The position numbers and the translations under genes were made by a program. A stretch of 64,000 nucleotides of DNA from Prorocentrum cordatum (Eukaryota; Sar; Dinophyceae; Prorocentrales; Prorocentraceae): contig CAUYUJ010020683.1 of the NCBI GenBank assembly GCA_963575745.1, positions 1-64,000 of the forward strand, read 5' to 3'. The notes below the pieces were generated by a model. That model saw only the letters and a list, made by a program, of their open reading frames with translations, was not told the origin of the DNA and ran no database searches. Within the stretch, counting starts at the first letter, position 1, and each line of letters opens with the position of its first letter. Positions 54,708 through 64,000 of this stretch are shown here, piece by piece.

Positions 54708-54898
54708 GGTTCCCAGACCCCCGACGTCATGATTTTTGAATGACGTCGACCCCCAGAGGTTTCGACCTATTCCCCGGGACCAGTGTTTCGTCCCGAGTCG
54801 TTTTTTGACGGTCCCGAGGCCCGGCAAGGGCCCCCAGGGGCCGAAAATGGAGAAAAACCTCCCGTCGTGATTTTTCCACGACCCGAGGGGGTCGGGGT
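54708..54898. mobile_element. E element, copy 5
   Basis: GGTTCCCAGACCCCCGACGT then CATGATTTTTG on the left; TCCCGAGTCGTTTTTTGACG inside; CCCGTCGTGATTTTTCCACG then GGGGGTC on the right. Confidence 0.8.
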
Positions 54899-55061
54899 TA
54901 AACGATGCTCGGCTCGGGTCCACCACTCGGGGAAGCGCCAGCACGGACGAGGGGGGCGCGTGGCTCGGCGGCGGGCCCCGCTGCCCGTGCAGCAGCGGCG
55001 CGCGCTCCGTCGCCGGAACTGGGCGGCATCGGCCCCGGTGCCCGGGCACGGTGTCCACGCG

Positions 55062-55610
55062 CCTCCTCCTTCTCCTCCTCCTCCTCCTCCTCCTCCTCCT
55101 CCTCCTCCTCCTCCTCCTCCTCCTCCTCCTCCTCCTCCTCCTCCTCCTCCTCCTCCTCCTACTCGTCCTCCTCCTCCTCCTCATCCTCCTCCTCCTCCTC
55201 CTCCTCCTCCTCCTCCTCCTCCTCCTCCTCCTCTTCCTCCGCCTCCGCCTCCGCCTCCGCCTCCGCCTCCGCCTCCTCCTCTCCCCTCCTCCTCCTCCTC
55301 CTCCTCCTCCTCCTCCCTCCTCCTCCTCCTCCCCTCCTCCTCCTCCTCCTCTCCTCCTCCTCCCCCTCCTCCTCCGCCTCCTCCTCTCCTCCTCCTCCTC
55401 CTCCTCCTCCTCCTCCTCCTCCTCCGCCTCCTCTTTCCTCTCCTCCGCCTCCTCCTCCTCCTCCTCCTCCTCCGCCTCCGCCTCCTCCCGCCTCACGACT
55501 CCTCATACCTCCTCCTCCTCCTCCTCCTCCTCTCCCTCCGCCTCCCTCCTCCCCCTCCTCCTCCGCCTCCTCCTCCTCCTCCTCCTCCTCCTCCTCCTCC
55601 TCCTCCTCTG
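55062..55610. repeat. ~550-bp (TCC)n tract with (GCC TCC) segments
   Basis: Longest TCC tract in the window, with a regular CCTCCG hexamer block near 55235-55270. The poly-Pro/Ser/Leu frames of about 300 codons are artefacts. Confidence 0.95.
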
Positions 55611-55654
55611 CGCGCGCAGCCGCTCGCCGAGGAGGAAGCCGACGAGGTGTGTTT

Positions 55655-55858
55655 CGGCGGCGGGCCCGGGGGGAAGTGCGAAGGGGCGTGCCTTCTCGGA
55701 AGGCTCGGAAGTCCCCACGCCTTCTGACAAGTCTTTGAGCCTTCCCCGAAGACACGGAAGAGTTCTCCGAAGGCGCGAGGGCCTCTGGGAAGCCCCGAGA
55801 AGTCCCGCAGTTTTCTGGGAAGGCTTTCTCCTTCGCGCTTCCCCCCCCCGCTCGCCAG
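55655..55858. mobile_element. L2 foldback element, copy 3, between possible exon pieces
   Basis: CGGCGGCGGGCCCGGGGGGA then AGTGCGAAGG on the left; CTTTCTCCTTCGCGCTTCCC ... CGCTCGCCAG on the right; TTCTGGGAAG palindromes inside. A 27-bp open piece (PLAEEEADE, 55620-55646) ends GACGAG|GTGTGT just before it, and an open frame resumes after CTCGCCAG at 55859. Confidence 0.65.
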
Positions 55859-56134
55859 CGCGTGCCCGCGCCGACCTCTTCCTGCATCAGCGCCTCCGAA
55901 GGGGCTGCCCGGGTCGTGAGCGTACTCATGGGCAGCGCGCTGGAGAATCGTACGGTAATTAGGGGTCTTGAAGAAGGAACCCTTTTCGTTGGGGAGGGAT
56001 TCCGTGTTCCTTGATTGTTTCACAGTTTGCCTCAGGTTTTCCCAAGGTTTTCGATGGGGAATCGAAGTGTAATTTAATGGAAAGGAGGGGCCTCGTTCCT
56101 TATTTAGGGTTCCTTTGGTCAACGCCCCGACTGT

Positions 56135-56332
56135 AGGAGAACGGACAATGGCGTAAATACAAAAACTCGGAGGCCCGCGCGGATTTCTCGGATCGGCGCT
56201 GGACCCCCCCGGCGGCGCCTCCGTCGCCGCCCCTGGCGCGCTCCGCGCGCCAGGGAGGGGGCTCCAGCGCGGATCCAAGAGATCAGCGCAGACCTCCGAG
56301 TCATTATGTTTATGTCATTGTTCGTTCCCCTA
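56135..56332. mobile_element. M foldback element, copy 3
   Basis: AGGAGAACGGACAATGGC, ACTCGGAGGCCCGCGCGGAT and TCGGATCGGCGCT on the left; GCGCGGATCCAAGAGATC, GACCTCCGAGT and ATTGTTCGTTCCCCT on the right. A7 starts 5 bp later. Confidence 0.8.
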
Positions 56333-56336
56333 GACT

Positions 56337-56491
56337 TCAGTCGGGCACCTCCCTCTACAGGAGGAATATTCAAAAATAGTACAAACATAGTCGGGGGACG
56401 AGTTTTTCCACTTTTGAGTATGTCTGAGTATTTGGGAGGTATTTTCATTTTTCGTCCAAAATCGGCCTGTCGGGGGGCACGCCCGACCTAA
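56337..56491. mobile_element. A element, copy 7
   Basis: CAGTCGGGCACCTCCCTC...ACAGG and CCTGTCGGGGGGCACGCCCG...ACCTAA. Almost adjacent to M3. Confidence 0.85.
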
Positions 56492-56659
56492 CCCTAGTCA
56501 GGGTGGCAGGGAAGTGCTGCCGTCCGCACGGACCCTCGCGGGCGAGCGCCGCGAGAGTTCTGCGGCACCCCCCTCGTGGACCCCAGGTTGTGCGCTCTGC
56601 CGGGTGCTCCTCTGGGCGGCGCTGAGTCCGTCCACGCACTCTGCACGAGCGAAATGGGT

Positions 56660-56830
56660 ACGGAAAGAATGGGCACAATGCCCAACAGCAGCTCCTGGTC
56701 ATTGAACAGGACTCGCTGCCCGCGCCGCCGCGGCCTGTCGCCGTTTGAGACAGGAGGCCGCCTGCCCAACAGCGGCCGCTGTTTGTTTGGGACAGCATTT
56801 GCTGTTGGGCATTGTGCCCATTTTTTCCGT
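56660..56830. repeat. foldback element O
   Basis: ACGGAAAGAATGGGCACAAT then GCCCAACAGCAG on the left; CTGTTGGGC then ATTGTGCCCATTTTTTCCGT on the right. Arms of about 32 bp around a 100-bp loop that has its own GCCCAACAGC word. Confidence 0.8.
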
Positions 56831-57227
56831 GCCCCTTTCGGGCGTCCGAACGCACGGCGCAGCCCCTGGGGAGCGCCGTGGGGGCGAAGGGGCCCTGCCT
56901 TGCGTTTCCTCGTCGGCCTGCCAGAGCCTTCCCCGGCAGAGCAGGCACGCGCTCGGACGGAGAGAAGCCGAGCCCTGAGGGAGGGCCCCGGCTCCTCCAG
57001 GGCGTGCCCCTCCCGCCCGCCGGCCGACGCTCTCCCCCCGTCTCCCCGCCCCCTTCCCCGCCCCATTCCCACCCGTGCTGCCTCCCTGTCTCCTCCCGCA
57101 GCCGTGCTGGCTCAAGTTCCAGACCTTGCCCCGAGGTCTGGAGCTTCGTCTCTGCCGAGGGGCAGGCTCGGGGGCCCGCCCATGTGTCGAGAGGCGACCG
57201 CCTCCTCCGCGCGCGCGTCGGACTGTG

Positions 57228-58024
57228 ATGGGGTATCTTGTGTGCTCAGCCTGTCGTGATGCTGGGGAAGTCTCTTGGCTACCCGACACCAGCCCCGCGA
57301 CGCCATTGCAAGTTTTGCCAATCTTTGTTTCCTGACCGCTCCACCAAAGGACAGGCTCCAGGAGGCAAGAAAGGAGGAAGATCTCGTCCCGCCCAAACGT
57401 CAGGAGGGAAAACAGCAGAAAGAGCGACCAGACCCATGCCGCCTTCGCCTGCCCCGCCCCCCGACTCATCCAACCCATCCACTCCGCGCCTCCGTGCACT
57501 GGCTGGAAGAGCGTCTCGAGACACTCTTGGATGAAGATGTTCAGGATCGGTTTGGAGATGACTCTGGTGATGATGGTCTTGGCGCTGACAGTGGCAATCG
57601 TGTTTTTTGGGCTGACGATCGTGATGATGTCGACGATGACTACGATGATGACCGCAGCTTTGGTTTTGATGCTAATGGCAGTGAGCTTACGGTTGCGGAT
57701 GTTAATAAGATTATACCGACTTTACAAAGTCAGTTGGATGTTTGTAGGACCCTCCCGCAGACTAAGCACATGCTCGCACGTATTGCAGGCTTGCAGGCAA
57801 AATTGCATTCTCTTCGGGTTCAGACGGCGGAGTCTCCCAGAAACGTGTACTTCGAGGCCCAAATCAGCCGAGCCAGTTCGCACACAGCCCATGGCAGTTG
57901 ACGCCGCAGGTGGACAGTCTAAGATGGGAGTTGGTCCAGGGAGAACCTCCTCTCTGCCGCCGCCGCCGAAGAGCCCAGCCATGCCACACCCTGGTGTCTC
58001 TGATACAGTCGAACTGATTTGAAC
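57228..58024 (+). pseudogene. LINE ORF1 relic (second element)
   Basis: Starts with a Cys-containing segment (CKFCQSLFPDRS, 57309-57344). A frame change near 57500 leads to WLEERLETLLDEDVQDRFGD, an Asp-rich stretch, and then LTVADVNKIIPTLQSQLDVC and TKHMLARIAGLQAKLHSL, a likely coiled coil. A stop at 57899-57901 and another frame change follow. The order (putative zinc site, acidic linker, coiled coil, then endonuclease) mirrors the 12-18 kb LINE, hence the call. No close sequence similarity between the two ORF1s is visible. Confidence 0.55.
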
Positions 58025-58225
58025 AAATATGGCTGACGCCGGCAATGCCGCCGACGCCGACGACGCGGGGTCCATCCCGATGGGCCCCGCTACAGATGCC
58101 AGTGCTTGTTCAGGAGAAGGGACTTGGAACATTTGCTTCGAATGGTGCGGCGTTTTCTTCCTCCCCACTACGGCAGCAGCTGTAGTGATGATGCGACCCC
58201 TCCTAGCAAGTCCAAGAAGCATCGC

Positions 58226-59095
58226 CATGAGTGGATCTAAGTTACAGTCAACCTCACCCCCTGGGCAACTGCTGAGCCGTTCTTGGAGGACTTTGGAGGT
58301 GAGCTCGATGCGGCCGCTCTTCAGGAACTCTGCCGCTCTGTTGAATTCTGTTGAATCCGTTGAATATGCAGTCAACCGTGCCCACAAGCACGGTTACCAT
58401 GCCCACTTGCACCCCTCGAACTTCACGGCGAACGGTGGTCTGAGTTCGGGCGTTTGGCTAGTATCGTTCTCGGATATGGTCTTTGATACCTCAGTGGCTA
58501 TGCCCCTTCCTGAGCGATTTATCATCCGGTTTTTGCATGGTGTTATTGGTGATGGGGTCCCATGGGCAACTATTTAACTACACAGAGGTGATATGGCTGA
58601 AGGTAGGAACTCCCAGCTCCTCGTGCATGTAGCTGCTGTATGAGGACCATTGCCACGCCCTTCACTATCTGGGCTGCTTGGAATATGTCACCTAGCGAAC
58701 TGCAGTCCACAGGATTCCTATCGCTATTGAATGGTGTCACTGTGGCGCCAGAGTCTCGCAGTTACGTGCGAACCGGCAGTTGCCCAACCGTTGATCGAGT
58801 ACTTCGTTGTCCATCCAGTTTTAACAGGAGCAGCGTCGTGCCAGGTATGGGAGACTCCCCTTATCCCCAAGCGCCAACCTGTTGCCCTGTTGACCCTACG
58901 TGGGACTGTTCATTCTGACATGGTCTCTGTATTCCGTCGTCCTCCGCTTGCACCTGTTCAGAGGCCCGTTGGATGTGCGACTTGCCCCCCGTCTTGGGAT
59001 GATTTAGCCAGCCCAGACCAAGGGGCCACGGTGCCCGATCTCGGGCGTCTGGCTTCGGTTTGGCTCAAAACGCTTGCGGAGCTCACGAGGTAAAA
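58226..59095 (+). pseudogene. LINE APE-endonuclease domain relic, RT missing
   Basis: Spread over three frames: VTVNLTPWATAEPFLEDFGG and AALQEL (58241 on, the motif with the catalytic Glu), HGYHAHLHPSNFTANGG and LSSGVWL (58390-58460), WNMSPSELQSTGFLSLLNG (58678-58735, the DWN-type motif), and YFVVHPVLTGAASCQVWE (58800-58855). These are in the correct order for a LINE endonuclease but separated by frameshifts. No reverse transcriptase follows; the sequence passes into a minisatellite near 59140. It is therefore a 3'-deleted, dead copy of a different LINE from the one at 12-19 kb. Confidence 0.65.
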
Positions 59096-59137
59096 CAAAG
59101 TCTGAAGACCCGACCAATTTAGAGAAATGGCCACCCA

Positions 59138-60080
59138 GGAGGTGTCTAACATGGTGGTCCCGAGCTGGAGCTATCTGTTTTCACGTGTCCAGGCCACACA
59201 GGGGGGGGTATCTAACACGGTGGTCCCGAGCTGGAAGCACGTGTTTTTACGTGTCCAGGCCACACAGGGGGGGTATCCAACATGAACTGGAACCGCGTGT
59301 TTCCACGTGTCCAGGCCACCGATGTGGATATTTAACAGGGTGGTCCCGCGCCGGAACCACGTGTTTTCGCGTGTCTAGGCCACCCAAGTGGGTATGTAGC
59401 ATGTGGTCCCGCGCTGGAACCTCGTGCTTTCACGTGTACAAGCCACCCAGGGGGGTATCTAACATGGTGGTCCCGAGCTGGACCAACGTGTTTTCACGTC
59501 TCCAGGCCACGCACGGGTGGTATTTAACATGGTGGTCCCGAGCTGGAACTACGTGTTTTCACGTGTCCAGGCCACACATGTGGGTATCGAACATGGTGGT
59601 CCCGAGCTGGAACCACGTGTTTTAACGTTTACAGGCCGCCCATATGGGTATTTAGCCTGGTGGTCCCGAGCTGGGACTACGTGCTTTCACGTCTCCAGGC
59701 CACGCATGGGTGGTATCCAACATGGGGTTCCCGAGCTGGAACCACGTGTTTTCACATTTCCAGGCCACCCAGAAAAGGCGGGTATCTAACATGGTTGCCC
59801 CGAGCTGGCACAATGTTGTTGTACGTGTTCAGGCCACCCAGGGGGTACCTAACATGGTTGCCCCGAGCTGGAACCACGTGTTTTCACGAGCCCTGGCTTG
59901 AAACACACGTTTTTACGCGTCCAGGCCACCCAGGGGGTATCTAACATGATTGTCACGAGTAAGGGCCACGTGTTTTAATGTGTCCAGGCCACCCAGGGGG
60001 GTGTTTGACATGGCGGAACCAGGTGTTTTAACGTGTCCAGGCCATCTAGGAGGTGTGTCTAACAGGGGGTGTCTTACATG
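59138..60080. repeat. ~63-bp minisatellite, about 14 copies
   Basis: Consensus order: TATCTAACATGGTGGTCCCG, AGCTGGAACCACGTGTTTTC, ACGTGTCCAGGCCACCCAGG, GGG. Each well-kept unit contains CACGTGTTTTCACGTG, a hairpin with a CACGTG on each side. Units 5-6-7 resemble 8-9-10, a higher-order period of about 190 bp. Units decay towards 60080. Frames such as NMVVPSWNHVFSRVQATH are repeat translations. Confidence 0.9.
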
Positions 60081-60179
60081 ACCTGGAACGGACGTTTAAC
60101 ATGAACATGTGTTGAGGATGTCTCGAGCGAACCACTTGTCTTCAGGTGTCGAGTTCGCCCTGGCGGATGTCTAGCACGA

Positions 60180-60935
60180 GGTGGCACGTTCATTGGCACG
60201 TTCCGTAGCGCGTCCCCTTTGGCACGTCGCCTGGCACGTCGCCTGGCGCGTCCCTTGGGACGTTCCGCGGCGCGTCCTCCTGGCATGTTCGTCTGTCAAT
60301 TAGCTCTGGGGCAGCTACTATGTGTTCAGGCAGCTCGAGTTTAAGATGCAGACCAGTTCGGTCAGGACTCGGATGCAAAGGAATATTCGATCCACAACAT
60401 TATAGAGCACAATCGCGGCATGGCAACTCGCAGTTCAGCACAGCGCAGGACAGCATAGCCCTCGGCACGGCACGTCGAGATCGATACATTCAGCATTGCA
60501 CTTTGGCACGTTCTTTGGCACGTTCCGTGGCGCGTCCCGTGGCGAGTCCCCCTGGCACGTCGCACGGCGCGTCCCCTGGCACGTCCCGTGGCACGTCCAT
60601 TGGCACGTTCCGTAGCGCGTCCCCTTGGCGCGTCCCGCGGTGCGTCCCCATGGCACGACCCTTGGCACGTCGCCTGGCGCGTCCCTTGGGACGTTCCGCG
60701 GCGCGTCCTCCTGGCATGTTCGTCTGTCAATTAGCTCTGGGGCAGCTACTATGTGCTCAGGCAGCTGGAGCTTAAGATCCAGACCAGTTTGATCAGGACT
60801 CGGATGCAAATGAGGACTCGATCCACAACGCTACAGAGCACAGTCGCGGCATGGCACATCGCAGCTCAGCACGGCGCAGCACAGCACAGCCTTCGGCACG
60901 GTACATCAAGATCGATACACTCAGCATTGCATTTG
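60180..60935. repeat. ~430-bp tandem duplication with 12-bp subrepeats
   Basis: TTAGCTCTGGGGCAGCTACT then ATGTG and CAGACCAGTT...AGGACTCGGATGCAAA occur at 60300 and 60730. Each copy has a run of ~12-bp units of the type TGGCACGTTCCG / TGGCGCGTCCCT (60185-60285 and 60505-60715, longer in the second). Confidence 0.85.
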
Positions 60936-61011
60936 TCCGTCGCCCAATCAGGTGTCTTTGAAACGTTGCCATGCCTTACATTTCTATATTCCTTTCCGGG
61001 TTCGCGGGTCG

Positions 61012-61135
61012 ATCATGTTGGGGGGCCAAGGTCCTTTCATTTCTAATTGTTCTATCTTGGGCCTCTTCTTGCCCACTAGGGAACAAGGAGCAATTAGAAA
61101 CGAGCACACATAGAAATGAGCACGATTAGAAATGA
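61012..61135. repeat. S repeat, copy 2
   Basis: CCTTTCATTTCTAATTGTTC, TTGGGCCTCTTCTTGCCC and AATTAGAAACGAGCAC / ATAGAAATGAGCAC / ATTAGAAATGAACG units. Matches 20041-20160. Confidence 0.8.
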
Positions 61136-61609
61136 ACGACGTGGAGTTGTCATCTCTTCCTCGGCGGAAGGCGGCGGAAGGGCGGCGGAATGTCGGCGGA
61201 AGTAAGACGAGGCCGCCTTCGCGGGCGGAAGCCAGCGGAAGGGCGGCAGAAGTAGAAATGCGTCCCCAAGAGATGAAAACGTTTTTGGGGTCAGGGTTTC
61301 CGGAATCGCCCATAGACTATAGGACTACAGATAGACTTGTCCCGCCCTTTTCCCTGGTGCACTTGTCAGTCCTGGGTCCATTCCCGATGGCCCCCGGGGT
61401 CCGAAAATGGCCCTTGGCAGGCAAAGAGCATGTTCTTCTTAGACATGCCTAGGTCTTTTTATGAAAGCAGTTTCTAATCTCCCACAAAGAGAATCAACGT
61501 CACAAGAGCAATGATGTGTTTGCGTTTCGAGCTCATCTTTTAGCGCGTTCAGTTAAGGTGACTGCGCGCGCTGGTCCACACCGCCGTCTACCACGTCCTC
61601 ACTTTCTCT

Positions 61610-61770
61610 CAGCCACGCGCAGAGGGGGGTGGGGGAGGGTGGAGGGCTTCTTAGAAGCACCCCTGCTTCTTAAAAGGCGCGGGCTTATCTATATATGTAA
61701 GGCCGGCGCCTTTAAGAAGCAGCCTCCTTCTAAGAAGTCCTCCCCCCTCCCTCCACCCCCTTGTGCGCGC
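61610..61770. mobile_element. L1 foldback element, copy 2 (inverted relative to copy 1)
   Basis: CTTCTTAGAAGCACCCCTGC then TTCTTAAAAGGCGCGGG on the left; CCGGCGCCTTTAAGAAGCAG then CCTCCTTCTAAGAAG on the right. The TATATATG loop is short. Arms of about 60 bp. Confidence 0.8.
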
Positions 61771-62404
61771 CGCCAATCCTCCACCTTGCGTCCAGGCCGC
61801 CAAACATTTTGGTGTTATGCTAATGTTGCTCTTCTCTGGTCGTCGCTGCTTCTTGGTCGCGGGGCCTCCGGGCCTGCTCCGTGCCAGTGCTAGATCTGTG
61901 TTAAGGCGTTTTGGGGTCGTTTTGAGTTCGGGGGTGGACAGACCTCCTACCCTGACACGTCGATTAAAGAATTGGCCGTTTTCGGTTCGTGAGAGGGCGT
62001 CGCGGCCGTCATTTTGGCGGGTCCAGGTCCGTCGGTTTCGGTCCCAGGCCGTTTTCACTAAGGGGAGGTCTATTAAAGGGAGGTTTGTCCACTGCCCATT
62101 AGTTCTGCGCTCTTCGCGCGGAGCTGGAGAGACGCGAGGAGACAGGGAGCAGCCTTAGACAAGAAATGAAGAGCAATAATTTTAAAACACTTATCCACAG
62201 CGACGGGCCTGAAAACGCTAAACCACGCAGAACATCACGCCAAACGGACGTGGTGTGTTTCTTGTTGTTTACGTATTCAGCCTGTCAAGAGCCCAAAGTG
62301 CAAAACGGTAGCAAAAAATGCCCAGGACGTTCTGAAGACGAACGAAGCAAACCGGGGAGGTTCTGTTCGACCCAAAGAGTTTTGATTGATGGTTTAATGT
62401 GATT
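61771..62404. other. unassigned spacer
   Basis: Ordinary-complexity sequence with a 131-codon + frame (61763-62158). Composition is not persuasive and no splice borders stand out. Confidence 0.35.
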
Positions 62405-62560
62405 CAGTGGGATGTCCTGGGTGTTCAAATGGGACGCCGTGGGATGTGTTGAGCGGGGGCCTAGCGGGATCTACTTAGTGGGATCCCTTGGGGTCACAGG
62501 TGGGATTCTCGGTGGGATCATTTTCGGGGCTGCGCGATGGGATCTGGTGGGATTTTTGTG
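62405..62560. repeat. dispersed GTGGGATC words
   Basis: GTGGGAT or CGGGATC recurs about ten times in 150 bp with variable spacing. Confidence 0.6.
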
Positions 62561-62575
62561 GCGTGCGGCCAATCC

Positions 62576-62762
62576 ATACCTCCGACGTCATGATTTTTTC
62601 ATTACGTCAACCCCTCGAGGTCCGAACCCCTTCCCCAGGACTGGCTTTTCATCCTGCGTCGCTTTTTGACGGTCCCGAGGGCCGGGAAGGGCCCCCAGTG
62701 ACCGAAGACGGCGAAAAACTTCCCGTCGTGGTTGTTTTGCAACGCGAGGGGTCTGGGAACCG
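62576..62762. mobile_element. E element, copy 6
   Basis: TACCTCCGACGTCATGATTT on the left, CATCCTGCGTCGCTTTTTGA inside, GCGAGGGGTCTGGGAACC on the right. Confidence 0.8.
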
Positions 62763-62768
62763 ACCAGT

Positions 62769-62842
62769 CCGTGCCCGGAGTCCGGGGCGGGGAGGTGTTC
62801 GACTGGCACTCGGAGGAGGACCTGAGCCGCGTGGCGGCGGCC
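62769..62842 (+). CDS. candidate exon between two E elements
   Basis: After GAACCGACCAG the frame reads SVPGVRGGEVFDWHSEED then LSRVAAAG. V-x-D-W-x-x-E-x-D-L recalls the segment after the central strand in some METTL-family methyltransferases, so it might belong with exons A-D. However, exon D already covers an equivalent position, and the phase fits only if a different acceptor (CCCGGAG|TC) is used. E7 begins 110 bp downstream. Low confidence in both coding status and assignment. Confidence 0.25.
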
Positions 62843-62952
62843 GGTCCGCGGCGCCGCCCGACTCCCCCTCCGCTTAAGCAAGCCGGCCAGGAGGTGGCTG
62901 TCTAGGACCCCTCCGAGCTTTGGGAGGCAGGGCAGGTCCGAGGGAGGAAGCA

Positions 62953-63135
62953 CGACTCCCCTCGAGTAAGAAAAAAACATGATGGGAGGGTTTTCGGCAC
63001 TTTCGGCCTCTGGGGGCCCCTCCTGGGCCTCGGGGCCGTCAAAAAACAACTCAGGATGAAAAACCGGTCCCGGGGAATGGGTCGAAACCTCCGGGGGCGG
63101 CGTCATGAGAAAATCATGACGTCGGGGGTCTGGGC
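62953..63135. mobile_element. E element, copy 7
   Basis: GACTCCCCTCGAGTAAG then ATGATGGGAGGG on the left, ACTCAGGATGAAAAACCGG inside, CATGACGTCGGGGGTCTGGG on the right. Opposite orientation to E6, 190 bp away. Confidence 0.8.
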
Positions 63136-63371
63136 ACGATGACCATCACCAAGAAGTCGGGGGATCTCGCCGACGCCGATCTTGGGCATACAGTCCATGC
63201 CAGCCGTGGCCCCGTCGCGAGGGCGGTCCACGCATGGGCGAGAGGACCGAGGCGGCCGATGACCGAGATCGGTTCTCCCATGTTCCTGCGCTCAGTCTGC
63301 GTCATGGTCCTCGCTTTCCTCCCCTCCAGAAGTGGACCTCGTTCGTCACTCCCGTGGCTCACCAGAGACAC

Positions 63372-63515
63372 AAGTGCCACTACCACCAGCTGGGGGGGCG
63401 GCAGTCCCACCCTCTCGAGCTGGTGGCACCTCGTTCTGGGCATGCTGCCCGGAGGGAGGTGCCACCAGCTCGAGGGAAGGGAGCGGCCACCCCCCTAGCT
63501 GGTGGTGGAGGGTTT
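63372..63515. repeat. double foldback near 63.4 kb
   Basis: Outer stem CCACCAGCTGGGGGGGCGGC against GCCACCCCCCTAGCTGGTGG. Inner stem CTCGAGCTGGTGGCACCTC against GAGGTGCCACCAGCTCGAG. The whole ~140 bp could form a long hairpin. Confidence 0.8.
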
Positions 63516-63537
63516 CTCCGAAGGGCTTAGGCGATCC

Positions 63538-64000
63538 GTCCTCCTCCTCCTCCTCCTCCTCCTCCTCTCCTCCTCCTCCTCCTCCCTCCTCCGCCTTCTC
63601 CTACTCCTACTCCTTCCTCCTTCTCCTCCTCTTCCTCCTCCTCCTCCTCCTCCTCCTCCTCCTCCTCCTCCTCCTCCTCCTCCTCCTCCTCCTCGTCGGC
63701 ACTTTTGTCTTCCGGAGTGGCCTCCGCCTCTCCGCGCCTTCCCCGCGGCGGACGCGCCGCCATGCGCGGCGCGGCCGTGCCCTGCCTCCTGAGTCGGCCG
63801 CCGCCGCGCGGCAGCCGCTGCGCGGGAGGTGCGGAGACGGGGAGGCCGAGGGCAGGTCGCCCACCTCCGCGCGTCGCCCCCCCCCCCCCCCCCCACATTC
63901 CTCCTCCTCCTCCTCCTCCTCCTCCTCCTCCTCCTCCTCCTCCTCCTCCCCCTCCTCCTCCTCCTCTCCTCCGCTCCTCCTCCTCCTCCTCCTCCTCCTC
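63538..64000. repeat. (TCC)n tracts at the window end
   Basis: TCC repeats at 63538-63692 and 63895-64000 around 200 bp of GC-rich unassigned sequence. Confidence 0.9.

Noticed and set aside
63136-63360. Open frames on both strands after E7 (minus: GEPISVIGRLGPLAHAWTAL)
   Set aside because: Neither strand has convincing splice borders, and no family could be recognised.

Overview
This looks like nuclear DNA of a dinoflagellate. It is GC-rich and very repeat-dense. It holds a non-LTR retrotransposon and short candidate exons separated by very long introns. Exon borders follow AG|G, with GT, GC and apparently GA donors, a mix known from dinoflagellates. No bacterial operon, CRISPR array, rRNA or tRNA was seen. 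The lineage call is inference; a thecate GC-rich genus such as Prorocentrum would fit.

Layout. 0-12 kb: foldback elements (U, L2-4, K1, J1, J2, A1, A2), two ~1.4-1.5 kb direct repeats (5.5-8.65 kb), and a few candidate exons. 12.04-19.35 kb: a nearly full-length but decayed LINE (ORF1 with a RanBP2-type zinc finger; ORF2 with endonuclease, reverse transcriptase, RNase H and a Cys-rich tail), bracketed by (TCC)n. 20-34.8 kb: short elements and very long (GGA)n/(TCC)n/(GAT)n tracts. 34.9-53.9 kb: four exon fragments on the + strand that join in phase into a METTL21-like (Methyltransf_16) lysine methyltransferase fold. Its introns carry elements A, B, C, D, E, L2, M and N, and an opposite-strand exon coding a transmembrane helix. 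49.2-51.1 kb: a tandem ~0.93 kb duplication. 57.1-59.1 kb: a second, truncated LINE relic (ORF1 and endonuclease only). 59.1-60.9 kb: a ~63-bp minisatellite, then a ~430-bp tandem duplication. 61-64 kb: more foldbacks, E elements and (TCC)n.

Short inverted-repeat elements dominate. At least eleven families were told apart by eye (A, B, E, J, K, L1, L2, M, D, S, plus single foldbacks); A (7 copies) and E (7 copies) are the most numerous. L2 is the most interesting: its terminal inverted repeat carries a 5' splice-site-like sequence (G|GTAAGTGAG, with GC and GA variants), and two L2 copies lie directly after recognisable exons, in opposite orientations. This suggests an intron-generating element (introner).

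Most long open frames here are translations of trinucleotide repeats and are not genes. Exon calls rest on reading by eye; no alignment or transcript data were available.
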